Shown here piece after piece: positions 31,341 through 37,688 of a stretch of DNA of 64,000 bases. The position numbers and the translations under genes were made by a program. Under the pieces are notes generated by a model, which was not told the DNA's origin, made no database searches, and saw only the letters and a program-made list of their open reading frames with translations. Source of the stretch: a virus; the IMG/VR virus record IMGVR_UViG_3300009110_000302, positions 53,536 through 117,535 of that record, one strand, 5' to 3'. The stretch's first letter is position 1, and the number at the start of each line of letters is the position of its first letter.

Positions 31341-32084
31341 ATGAACGACCTATTAAAATTTGGAGATCCGAACTCCAAGCTAAAGAAAATGATTCGGAAG
31401 CTTGGGCTTAAACTAAAAACCTTCACGCTTCCCGCTGGACACACTTGCCCCGGAGCAAAAGACTGTTTATCAAAAGCAGATCCTGAAACCGGAAAGATTC
31501 AAGACGGGCCAGATACGGAGTGGCGATGCTTTGCCGCTAGTGCAGAGGCAACGTATCCGTCATTGCGTAAAATGGTTTGGCATAACTTCGACTTGCTAAA
31601 GCAAGCTTTGAAATTAGACCAAGAGGCAGGATTTGAGAACTGCCCACACACTACCGATTTAATCAATCGGAGCTTGCCCAAAAAGTTTGACATCATGCGT
31701 GTCCACGTTGGCGGGGATTTCTTTTCAAAGCGTTACTTGCAAGCGTGGGTTGACGTTGCAAGGCAAAACCCTGACAAGGTTTTTTATGCCTACTCGAAAA
31801 GTCTTAATTTCTTTTTGGAATGGGCGTTGCCTTCTAACCTTGTCTTGACTGCCTCGCGTGGTGGCAAGCATGATGAATTGATTGACGTTGCCGGTTGGAA
31901 AGAAGCTGTTGTTGTTTACAGTGAGCAAGAAGCAATCGACAAAGGTTTAGAAATCGACCACGACGACACACACGCAGCGTTTGGAAAAGAAAACTTTGCG
32001 TTGTTAATTCACGGGACACAGCCAGCAGGGAGTATGGCAAGTAAGGCGTTGCAACTTCTTAAACGGGGAAAGGTTGCCGCGTGA
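31341..32084 (+). CDS. GP88-family phage protein
   Basis: The 247-residue protein has the GP88-type signature FTLPAGHTCPGAKDCLSKAD near residue 29, WRCFAASAEATYPSLRKMVWHNFDLL near 61-86, and VHVGGDFFSKRYLQAWVDVARQNPDKVFYAYSKS near 121. The Cys set may bind a metal or cluster. The family occurs across unrelated phages and its activity is not known. Confidence 0.8.
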   Translation: MNDLLKFGDPNSKLKKMIRKLGLKLKTFTLPAGHTCPGAKDCLSKADPETGKIQDGPDTEWRCFAASAEATYPSLRKMVWHNFDLLKQALKLDQEAGFENCPHTTDLINRSLPKKFDIMRVHVGGDFFSKRYLQAWVDVARQNPDKVFYAYSKSLNFFLEWALPSNLVLTASRGGKHDELIDVAGWKEAVVVYSEQEAIDKGLEIDHDDTHAAFGKENFALLIHGTQPAGSMASKALQLLKRGKVAA

Positions 32085-32199
32085 GCTTAGAAGTAATATT
32101 TATAATTGCCTTTTTAATATTTCTTTTCCAGCTACAAAAATGAAAATCCGAATAACAAACAAAGGCCCGCCCTAAAATTTTTCTTAAAAAAAGCTTGAC

Positions 32200-32238
32200 C
32201 ACTCGCCAAAAATCGGGCAGCACGATTCGTGCCAAGTG
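32200..32238 (-). repeat. 39-bp dyad element R4 (inverted)
   Basis: In + orientation it starts CACTCGCC and ends GATTCGTGCCAAGTG. The stretch 32085-32348 has no credible gene; this element is its main content. Confidence 0.82.
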
Positions 32239-32348
32239 CTCAAAGCTAGGTGGGACATTGGCTGTCCACCCACTTAAATTATTTTTCAGACCGCTATTTG
32301 AGCCCACAAAAACAGGGTTATTCTGCACCATTTTTTTTTGCGTATCAC

Positions 32349-32377
32349 TTGCATTATTCGTAAAAGTGGAGTATATT
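32349..32377 (+). promoter_or_regulatory. Class B-like promoter, leaderless
   Basis: TTGCAT, 17 bp, TATATT; ATG 32383 is only 5 nt past the -10. Confidence 0.65.
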
Positions 32378-32382
32378 AAGGT

Positions 32383-32661
32383 ATGTTAAACAAAGAACTA
32401 ACAGTAGAACAAGAAGCTCAACTCCTACTCAACCAAGAGATTGAGGTAACAAGCTCACGCATCATGCAGCTTTGGGGTAAGCGTGGAATCGTTGAGGCTG
32501 TCATGGCAGATGGTCGTACGTTAGACATTAAGCTAGCTGATGGCAAGAGCGTTTTCCTAGATGTCACCTTTGTGGGTGAAGTGCGGGAAGGCATAGCGTT
32601 TGCCAAGCAAGAACAGTCTCTTGGCCCAATCGCTAACAGCGTAGTGAAAAGCACTCTTTAG
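32383..32661 (+). CDS. Hypothetical protein (92 aa)
   Basis: A helix (LTVEQEAQLLLNQEIEV) is followed by a small beta-barrel-like region (GIVEAVMADGRTLDIKLADGKSVFLDVTFVGEV) reminiscent of SH3-type folds. Unknown function; own promoter. Confidence 0.62.
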   Translation: MLNKELTVEQEAQLLLNQEIEVTSSRIMQLWGKRGIVEAVMADGRTLDIKLADGKSVFLDVTFVGEVREGIAFAKQEQSLGPIANSVVKSTL

Positions 32662-32663
32662 GC

Positions 32664-32691
32664 TTTACAGGCATTTAACTATCCCTATAAT
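32664..32691 (+). promoter_or_regulatory. Class A promoter, leaderless
   Basis: TTTACA, 16 bp with AACT at 8-11, TATAAT; ATG 32699 is 7 nt past the -10. Confidence 0.75.
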
Positions 32692-32698
32692 TATAACA

Positions 32699-32959
32699 AT
32701 GATGAACGAACTAGACCAATTCAAAGAAGATACCGCGATGCGCCTGTTTGGGCGTAGTCGTCGCCTTGCCATCGCTGGCAACCAATGCGTTAAGTGTGGC
32801 GCACACGATCTTGAGTTCCGTGACGAACTCAGCAGCAAGGAGCATGGCATCTCCGGTTTCTGCCAGTCCTGTCAGGACGACATCTTTGGCCCCAGCGATG
32901 AGGAGAAAGAGGAGGTTCTTGGAATCACTCACCAAATGTTTGGAGGTGAAGAATGTTAG
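32699..32959 (+). CDS. Zinc-ribbon protein (86 aa)
   Basis: CVKCGAHDLEFRDELSSKEHG and CQSCQDDIF provide a CxxC...CxxC zinc ribbon with the FRDELS context common in small phage and plasmid proteins. It overlaps the next gene by 7 nt. A regulatory or adaptor role is possible. Confidence 0.68.
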   Translation: MMNELDQFKEDTAMRLFGRSRRLAIAGNQCVKCGAHDLEFRDELSSKEHGISGFCQSCQDDIFGPSDEEKEEVLGITHQMFGGEEC

Positions 32960-33510
32960 ACATCACTGACAAAAAAGCTGTAAGAAAAACTTTCCGCCGT
33001 GATGTTTACCGCAATCTTCATTTCAGAGATGAGGTTGTCTATTCTGTGCGTAAAGATGGTCTGGTTGAGGGTCACGCCCTTTGTTATGTAATGGATGGCG
33101 TTACCTTTCACGTTGGGCCTAAAGGCAACCAGCGTGTGCGTGATGAGGAGCGTAAAAACGTTCACGCTGTTATTCGCGGGCACGTTATCAATGCCGTTTG
33201 GTATGATGAGGATGAGATGGAATGGGCCAAGAGTGCTGCCCAACAATTGGCTGAGATAGAAATGTGTGGTGTGCCTGTGAGTCGTAACACGAATGTAAGT
33301 GACTTGGATGATCCGCGCGCGTGGGAGCCTATGTATAAATGGGTAGAGGTTAAGTATAACCCTTATAAGTTCAAGAGCTTTGTCAGCCCTGTTTATTTGC
33401 CATTTGGTTCCGAGGAGCCAGAATTCAGACCCATCTTTGAGGCTCGTAAGGTTGTTATTTACAGCGAGGACAACAAGAGCAAAGTCATGGCAATGGTTCC
33501 AATTATTTAA
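32953..33510 (+). CDS. Hypothetical protein (185 aa)
   Basis: A charged alpha/beta protein (FRRDVYRNLHFRDEVVYSV, HAVIRGHVINAVWYDEDEMEW). GGAGGTGAAGA precedes the ATG inside the upstream gene, suggesting coupled translation. No family recognised. Confidence 0.65.
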   Translation: MLDITDKKAVRKTFRRDVYRNLHFRDEVVYSVRKDGLVEGHALCYVMDGVTFHVGPKGNQRVRDEERKNVHAVIRGHVINAVWYDEDEMEWAKSAAQQLAEIEMCGVPVSRNTNVSDLDDPRAWEPMYKWVEVKYNPYKFKSFVSPVYLPFGSEEPEFRPIFEARKVVIYSEDNKSKVMAMVPII

Positions 33511-33551
33511 CTTGCCCTTCTTAACTAATTCAACGAAACCTTATTCTGTAT

Positions 33552-33800
33552 ATGAAAAATTCAAAGAAAACTGATAAAATCCTGAACGAACTCCGTCGTC
33601 AGGGATGCACGATTAAAGAGAAGAAAAACAATGTGATGATTATTCCTCCTGATTCGAATGTGGAAGCTTACACTGTCCATAGAAGTGACAGACACGTTGG
33701 AGCATTGATTGACCATTGCTTGAAAAGATATAGCCACCTTTTGAATTTCAAGAAGCTGGCAAAGTATCACAAGAGATTTCAAAACGGAGCGAAGGACTAA
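33552..33800 (+). CDS. Small HicA-like or dsRBD-fold protein (82 aa)
   Basis: The layout LRRQGCTIKEKKNNVMIIPP, then YTVHRSDRHVGALIDHCLKR, resembles HicA-type small proteins (helix, strands, a late VHR segment, helix), but the conserved G-S-H core is missing. No HicB partner is adjacent. Toxin function is therefore not claimed. Confidence 0.5.
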   Translation: MKNSKKTDKILNELRRQGCTIKEKKNNVMIIPPDSNVEAYTVHRSDRHVGALIDHCLKRYSHLLNFKKLAKYHKRFQNGAKD

Positions 33801-33805
33801 ACACG

Positions 33806-33831
33806 AGCGGCGCGAGCCGCTTTTTATTTTT
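33806..33831 (+). terminator. Rho-independent terminator
   Basis: AGCGGC and GCCGCT around GCGA, followed by TTTTATTTTTT. Confidence 0.88.
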
Positions 33832-33837
33832 TACTTG

Positions 33838-33876
33838 CACTTGGCACGAATCCGGCAGCACGATTCATGCCAAGTG
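33838..33876 (+). repeat. 39-bp dyad element R5
   Basis: The most symmetrical copy: CACTTGGCA / TGCCAAGTG outer arms and GAATC / GATTC inner arms around a 9-nt centre. TGTGAATAA, the reverse of a DnaA-box-like 9-mer, follows at 33881. Confidence 0.9.
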
Positions 33877-33916
33877 CTATTGTGAATAACTTTCTGAAAA
33901 AAATGCCTTCCAGCCC

Positions 33917-33945
33917 TTGACAAACGGTCGTTTGTGTGTTATATT
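33917..33945 (+). promoter_or_regulatory. Class B promoter, leaderless
   Basis: TTGACA, 17 bp with TCGTTTGTGTGT, TATATT; ATG 33954 is 8 nt past the -10. Confidence 0.82.
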
Positions 33946-33953
33946 TATACAAG

Positions 33954-34394
33954 ATGAACGAAGAAAGACTAAAACCACTTTTTGATTTAGACGGAACCCT
34001 AATCCGTGAGGATCGTGACAGCGATCGCCTTTTTGATTTCTTTCGCCCTCACGCTATCCTCGCACTAACAGAAGATGATTTAACTCCTCTCGGCGTACTC
34101 GTTAGAGACTCTGGAAAAGAATTTGATATCCTTACAGCGAGAGGCCATAAAAACGCAGAATTTGTTCGCATCGCTCTTACTGCTCTCGGATTCAATGTAA
34201 ACAAGATCGTCACCGTTGGAGTAGACATTAACTCTCCAGAAGACATGGATAACGTCAGCAGCAAAAGAGTAGCGGAAAGGAAAATCAGAATCGCCAAATT
34301 TGTTCAAAGAAAATTAGTTGACAATGACGAACGGAATCTGGTAGGATTGGGCGAGTTAGGAGAATTAGTAAGCCAAGATCAAAAGGAATTTTAA
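33954..34394 (+). CDS. HAD-superfamily hydrolase
   Basis: The 146-residue protein starts with a HAD motif I (FDLDGTLIRED, nucleophile Asp about residue 11), has EFDILTARGHK as motif II near 57-67, a Lys-rich SKRVAERKIR segment and VDNDERN as motif IV near 121. The small cap suggests a phosphatase or polynucleotide-phosphatase-like enzyme. Substrate unknown. It is expressed from an R5/class B cassette. Confidence 0.75.
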   Translation: MNEERLKPLFDLDGTLIREDRDSDRLFDFFRPHAILALTEDDLTPLGVLVRDSGKEFDILTARGHKNAEFVRIALTALGFNVNKIVTVGVDINSPEDMDNVSSKRVAERKIRIAKFVQRKLVDNDERNLVGLGELGELVSQDQKEF

Positions 34395-34396
34395 TT

Positions 34397-34630
34397 ATGA
34401 TAAAGAACGGAAAAGAACAAAACGTAGTACCCACCACACGCAAACAAAACCTTGCTGCTGCCAAGGCTTGTGACGACCACTATGAGGCTTGCAGCTTGTT
34501 TCGGGCGTTGCAGTACGCCAACAACATGGGAACAGGTGAGGATGACTTTGACGAATTGGCAGAGCATTTCATCAACAAGCAAGGGCTTACGGACTACTGC
34601 GAAAACGGATTTAAGAAAGTTAATCGGTAG
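34397..34630 (+). CDS. Hypothetical protein (77 aa)
   Basis: A helical protein with AAAKACDDHYEACSLFRALQYANNMG and an acidic middle. It starts 2 nt after the HAD gene and ends inside the operator palindrome of the next promoter. Unknown. Confidence 0.6.
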   Translation: MIKNGKEQNVVPTTRKQNLAAAKACDDHYEACSLFRALQYANNMGTGEDDFDELAEHFINKQGLTDYCENGFKKVNR

Positions 34631-34662
34631 GACTACGGATGTCCTACCCCCTGTGGTATACT
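34626..34662 (+). promoter_or_regulatory. Class C promoter with operator palindrome C1
   Basis: GGTAGGAC (34626) and GTCCTACC (to 34648) form a perfect 8-bp dyad around TACGGAT. Eight bp later comes TATACT preceded by TG-N; ATG 34669 is 6 nt past it. Confidence 0.8.
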
Positions 34663-34668
34663 ATACGT

Positions 34669-34839
34669 ATGAAAATGATTATGAAAGACATAGAACTAAA
34701 CGAAAACGGAAACGCCGTGGTAGACGGCACAGAGTATGAAGTGCGTGGATTTGACCACGAAGGACAAGAGGCGATCGTGATTCACGAATTGGATTTGATT
34801 TCTTACGACGAAGGCGATAACTGGGAGGAAATGGAATAG
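34669..34839 (+). CDS. Small acidic protein (56 aa)
   Basis: An acidic beta-rich product (IELNENGNAVVDGTEYEVRGF). Its start KMIMK is shared with the class C gene at 37313, and its DIELNENG with the minus-strand class C gene at 36656 (NIELNKEE). Unknown function. Confidence 0.65.
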   Translation: MKMIMKDIELNENGNAVVDGTEYEVRGFDHEGQEAIVIHELDLISYDEGDNWEEME

Positions 34840-34842
34840 ATT

Positions 34843-35106
34843 ATGACATTTAACGATTTGAAATTTAGCGACATATCTGAAACGCATGGAGAAGATGCAA
34901 TTCAGGCGTATGTGGAATTGCCGAATGGTTATGATGTTTCCGTGGTGAAGCATCGGTTTTCATACGGTGGCGAAAAAGGTATGTATGAGATTGGTTGCTT
35001 CTTTAACAATCACATGGTTGATCCTGCTGACTGGGGTGATACCGTCAAGGGTTGGTTGAATGAAAGTGATGTAGAAGATTGGATAAATGTGATTAAAAAA
35101 TTATGA
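34843..35106 (+). CDS. Hypothetical protein (87 aa)
   Basis: A mixed protein with YVELPNGYDVSVVKHRFSYGGEKGMYEIG, a beta-sheet pattern. It starts 3 nt after the class C gene and probably shares its message. Unknown. Confidence 0.6.
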   Translation: MTFNDLKFSDISETHGEDAIQAYVELPNGYDVSVVKHRFSYGGEKGMYEIGCFFNNHMVDPADWGDTVKGWLNESDVEDWINVIKKL

Positions 35107-35219
35107 GAGAATTAGATTCCATTATGTTTATTGTTTTCTTTTTAATGCTTTGCGCTATTGGCGTTTTTGTTATAGGCGTAGCGCATGACGCTTACATTGT
35201 TTGGTATATAAACAATTAA
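35103..35219 (+). CDS. Small membrane peptide (38 aa)
   Basis: ATGA overlap with the preceding gene. Residues 8-28 form a hydrophobic helix (MFIVFFLMLCAIGVFVIGV). A small membrane protein of unknown role. Confidence 0.5.
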   Translation: MRELDSIMFIVFFLMLCAIGVFVIGVAHDAYIVWYINN

Positions 35220-35220
35220 A

Positions 35221-35346
35221 ATGAATATTTCAACAAACAAAAAAACAGGCACGACTACAATCGTAATTTCTTCTAAATTAAAAGAGAAATTTTATAGTAT
35301 TCTTATAGCTTTTGCTTTGGGGTTAATTATCGGTTGGATATTTTAG
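35221..35346 (+). CDS. Small membrane peptide (41 aa)
   Basis: A polar, Thr/Lys-rich N-terminus and a C-terminal membrane helix (FYSILIAFALGLIIGWIF), i.e. tail-anchored. It follows the previous peptide by 1 nt and ends just before dyad element R6. Confidence 0.5.
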   Translation: MNISTNKKTGTTTIVISSKLKEKFYSILIAFALGLIIGWIF

Positions 35347-35351
35347 GCTTG

Positions 35352-35390
35352 CACTTGGCACGAATCCGGCTGCCCGATTTATGCCAAGTG
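35352..35390 (+). repeat. 39-bp dyad element R6
   Basis: CACTTGGCACGAATC ... ATGCCAAGTG, near-perfect dyad. A degenerate GAGAATAACTTT follows before the class B promoter. Confidence 0.88.
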
Positions 35391-35438
35391 GTCAAGAACT
35401 TCTTAACAGGGAGAGAATAACTTTCTTTATTTAAAGGG

Positions 35439-35467
35439 TTGACAAATGGGCGTTTGCGTGTTATATT
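35439..35467 (+). promoter_or_regulatory. Class B promoter, leaderless
   Basis: TTGACA, 17 bp with GGGCGTTTGCGTGT, TATATT; ATG 35474 is 6 nt past the -10. Confidence 0.83.
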
Positions 35468-35473
35468 TATACC

Positions 35474-35785
35474 ATGAAGATGATACTGAAAGCTGCCCGC
35501 AACGCAAGCCGCCGCACTCGTAACCGTGTCCGTGAGCACGGGCCCGTGTTCGAGGACGTTACCCGTCAACATACTGGGCGTAACTTGGGCAGGGGAGTGG
35601 TGGATGGTATGGACTGTGTATTGGTGCGTGCTGGTAGCTGGTTTGGCTGGCTACCCATAGATGAGATTGAGCGCACCACTGAGGGTGGGGTTAAGTTCTG
35701 CTGGCCATTAGATGAGGATGGTGACTTAGGTAGCGCAGGGTGGCTATGCTTAAACCATCAGGCATGGCTTAAAGAGCGTGAATAA
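35474..35785 (+). CDS. Hypothetical basic protein (103 aa)
   Basis: An Arg-rich N-terminus (AARNASRRTRNRVREHG) precedes a Trp/Gly-rich beta domain (VLVRAGSWFGWLPIDEIERT). GC content is higher than in flanking genes, hinting at separate origin. Unknown. Confidence 0.62.
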   Translation: MKMILKAARNASRRTRNRVREHGPVFEDVTRQHTGRNLGRGVVDGMDCVLVRAGSWFGWLPIDEIERTTEGGVKFCWPLDEDGDLGSAGWLCLNHQAWLKERE

Positions 35786-35793
35786 CTTACCCC

Positions 35794-35822
35794 TTGACAA
35801 GCACCCCTATGTGTGTTATATT
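35794..35822 (+). promoter_or_regulatory. Class B promoter, leaderless
   Basis: TTGACA, 17 bp ending GTGTGT, TATATT; ATG 35829 is 6 nt past the -10. No 39-bp element precedes this copy. Confidence 0.78.
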
Positions 35823-35828
35823 CTTACC

Positions 35829-36071
35829 ATGATGAATGACATGAGCAACACCACCAACCACGACGCGCGTATCTCCTGCGAGGAGGCCTTCACTGAGGAC
35901 ATGGGCCCTGCCCATTGGGCTAATGAACCTGAGCAGCCCACCCACAAGGAGGTAGCTGGTGTGTGTGAGGATGCCCCTTGCTGTGGGTGCTGTGGTGACA
36001 GCATGGACGATGGCTATGGCACGTATGCTGATGATGCGTGGCATGATGCCAACGAGTACCCTGACTGGTAG
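35829..36071 (+). CDS. Acidic Cys-rich protein (80 aa)
   Basis: A very acidic product with a dense Cys cluster (CEDAPCCGCCGDSMDDG near residue 46) that may bind metal. It is GC-richer than its neighbours. Unknown function. Confidence 0.6.
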   Translation: MMNDMSNTTNHDARISCEEAFTEDMGPAHWANEPEQPTHKEVAGVCEDAPCCGCCGDSMDDGYGTYADDAWHDANEYPDW

Positions 36072-36076
36072 GGTAG

Positions 36077-36115
36077 CACTTGGCACGAATCGTGCAGCCA
36101 GATCGGGGCCAAGTG
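36077..36115 (+). repeat. 39-bp dyad element R7
   Basis: CACTTGGCACGAATC ... GGGGCCAAGTG. It lies between the last + strand gene and the minus-strand island. Confidence 0.86.
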
Positions 36116-36130
36116 GTCAAGAACTTTCTT

Positions 36131-36406
36131 TTATTCTTTCTCGTCTTCCCAGTAGTAGCCTTCCGGTGGCATGATCTCGTTAAGGGTTGTACCTGTTGCC
36201 TTGCTCACTATGTATGGCTTAAGCTCTGCCATGTCTACCATACCCCATTCTTTAGCGAAGCCCATTACATAGCCGAAGCTCAAGCCGTAGCTGTCTTCTT
36301 CTTCTAGGTAATACTCCCAACCATTACGCAGGATGATGTGTTGAGCCACAGCGAAAGGCTCTTTCGTGTCTTCATTGTTCGAGTTGATGATATTTCTTGT
36401 TTTCAT
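36131..36406 (-). CDS. Hypothetical protein, minus strand (91 aa)
   Basis: One of three minus-strand genes in a rightward region. It is acidic and Tyr/Trp-rich (WEYYLEEEDSYGLSFGYVMGF). It reads from the minus strand 7 nt after the class C gene at 36656 and is probably in its operon. Unknown. Confidence 0.6.
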   Translation of the reverse strand: MKTRNIINSNNEDTKEPFAVAQHIILRNGWEYYLEEEDSYGLSFGYVMGFAKEWGMVDMAELKPYIVSKATGTTLNEIMPPEGYYWEDEKE

Positions 36407-36413
36407 AATTCAA

Positions 36414-36656
36414 TTACCTTTCAACACCAAGCTCTTTGTGGAGCTTGTTAATCTTATTAGTAGTGTGATTCCAAATCACTTTCATATCATTGGTGCGGTA
36501 AATCGCAGCACTACCAACACCGCCAAAGTGTTTACCATGAATTCTGACTTCAACGTCATTAACTTCAATTTGTGTCACAACGTCAAAGCGCGTGATGTTC
36601 TCAGCAATAAATTCTTGCTCTTCTTTATTTAGTTCTATGTTTTTCATATTCTTCAT
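36414..36656 (-). CDS. Hypothetical protein under class C control, minus strand (80 aa)
   Basis: The start at 36656 is set by the class C promoter 6 nt upstream. The product begins with a MKNMKNIELN segment like the C1 gene, followed by an alpha/beta domain (VTQIEVNDVEVRIHGKHFGG). Unknown. Confidence 0.62.
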   Translation of the reverse strand: MKNMKNIELNKEEQEFIAENITRFDVVTQIEVNDVEVRIHGKHFGGVGSAAIYRTNDMKVIWNHTTNKINKLHKELGVER

Positions 36657-36662
36657 GCGTCT

Positions 36663-36699
36663 AGTATACCATACAGGGTGGGACATCCGTAGTCCTACC
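36663..36699 (-). promoter_or_regulatory. Class C promoter with operator palindrome C2
   Basis: On the minus strand: GGTAGGAC-loop-GTCCCACC dyad, 8 bp, TGGTATACT, 6 bp, start codon. Same spacing as C1. Confidence 0.8.
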
Positions 36700-36895
36700 A
36701 GTTAATTTCTTTCACTCGAATGCTGCCGAGTCGGGCAACATCAGGAAACATCTTTGCGGCTACTCTGTGAGCGTGTGCCATATCAAATGCTTGAATAGTT
36801 TCTGTTTGCTCGCAAGCGGGACGGCTAGGGTCAACTTGCGTTACTAGGGTTAGTTGGAATAGTTTGTCTTTTATCATGTCTGTTTCAATCATCAT
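36695..36895 (-). CDS. Hypothetical protein under class C control, minus strand (66 aa)
   Basis: Start at 36895, 6 nt from the class C -10. The segment IQAFDMAHAHRVAAKMFPD resembles IKAMDEAHARRIIANNG of the + strand gene at 37098, so the two are paralogues. Its 3' end overlaps operator C2. Confidence 0.62.
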   Translation of the reverse strand: MMIETDMIKDKLFQLTLVTQVDPSRPACEQTETIQAFDMAHAHRVAAKMFPDVARLGSIRVKEINW

Positions 36896-36901
36896 GCGTA
36901 T

Positions 36902-36938
36902 AGTATAGCACATGAGGTGGGACATCCGTAGTCCTACC
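36902..36938 (-). promoter_or_regulatory. Class C promoter with operator palindrome C3
   Basis: Minus strand: GGTAGGAC-loop-GTCCCACC, 8 bp, TGCTATACT, 6 bp, start codon. Confidence 0.8.
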
Positions 36939-36968
36939 AAAAAGAAAGTTAGATTTTTTTTACTTGAG

Positions 36969-37007
36969 CACTTGGCACGAATCGTGCCGCACGATCTATG
37001 CCAAGTG
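36969..37007 (+). repeat. 39-bp dyad element R8
   Basis: CACTTGGCACGAATCG ... TATGCCAAGTG. TGTGAATAA follows at 37012, then a class B promoter. Confidence 0.88.
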
Positions 37008-37038
37008 CAATTGTGAATAACTTTATGCAGAAACACCC

Positions 37039-37067
37039 TTGACAAAGGGCGATTTATGTGGTATACT
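37039..37067 (+). promoter_or_regulatory. Class B promoter
   Basis: TTGACA, 17 bp, TG-G-TATACT. Here the first suitable ATG (37098) is 30 nt downstream, so this message has a leader. Confidence 0.72.
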
Positions 37068-37097
37068 ATATGTATTGAGAGTGAGAGATTAAAGATT

Positions 37098-37268
37098 ATG
37101 AAAACAGAAAGTATATTCACAGTAACCTTCACCGATGGTGGAGAGGTATTCATTAAAGCAATGGACGAGGCTCACGCCCGCCGTATCATAGCGAACAACG
37201 GCCTTTGGCGTAGGAATACAGAGGATGAGCCATTCGAGCGTACCATAAAAAAAGTTGAGAAAAATTAA
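37098..37268 (+). CDS. Hypothetical protein (56 aa), paralogue of the 36695-36895 gene
   Basis: A strand-helix protein (SIFTVTFTDGGEVFIKAMDEAHARRIIANNG). The AHARR helix is shared with the minus-strand gene. Its stop lies just before operator C4. Confidence 0.6.
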   Translation: MKTESIFTVTFTDGGEVFIKAMDEAHARRIIANNGLWRRNTEDEPFERTIKKVEKN

Positions 37269-37269
37269 T

Positions 37270-37306
37270 GGTGGGACAGCGGATGTCTCACCCCCTGTGC
37301 TATACT
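37270..37306 (+). promoter_or_regulatory. Class C promoter with operator palindrome C4
   Basis: GGTGGGAC-loop-GTCTCACC, 8 bp, TGCTATACT, 6 bp, ATG 37313. Confidence 0.8.
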
Positions 37307-37312
37307 ATACGT

Positions 37313-37657
37313 ATGAAAATGATTATGAAAGAACAAACAAACAAAGCAAACAACCTCATCCTCGGTGCGGTTTACATCAACGCAAACACGGGCGCACCTT
37401 GCCGCCTCGTTAACATCGTATCCTGCCAAGGTGTTTGGCTAGAGACTTATGATGGTCAAGGCTATGGTGATCTAGTTAAGTTTAAGGATTGCCATTATGC
37501 TGACATCGATGAGGTGAATGATTATCTTGAAGATCACCGTGTTTACAACGCGAGCAAGAAAGCTCCTACTCATAAGCCTGTTAACTATGACACGTATTGG
37601 AACGTGCAAGGTTATTACGAAGATAGCTATGGCAACGACATTCGTTGCAGAGACTAA
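37313..37657 (+). CDS. Hypothetical protein under class C control (114 aa)
   Basis: Starts KMIMK like the C1 gene. The body has a beta-rich domain (AVYINANTGAPCRLVNIVSCQGVWLETYDGQGYG) and an acidic Tyr-rich C-terminus. Unknown. Confidence 0.65.
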   Translation: MKMIMKEQTNKANNLILGAVYINANTGAPCRLVNIVSCQGVWLETYDGQGYGDLVKFKDCHYADIDEVNDYLEDHRVYNASKKAPTHKPVNYDTYWNVQGYYEDSYGNDIRCRD

Positions 37658-37688
37658 CCTTATTACATTAACTAAACCTTTTTATATT

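Noticed and set aside
32082-32143. GTG-initiated 20-residue hydrophobic peptide after the GP88 gene
   Set aside because: Too short to support; could be chance in AT-rich sequence.
33552-33800. HicA toxin of a toxin-antitoxin pair
   Set aside because: The G-S-H core of HicA is not evident and no antitoxin gene is adjacent; kept only as a fold resemblance.
27423-37007. The 39-bp dyads considered as CRISPR repeats
   Set aside because: Spacing is irregular, from 0.7 to 1.8 kb, with genes between, some copies are inverted and no cas genes are seen.
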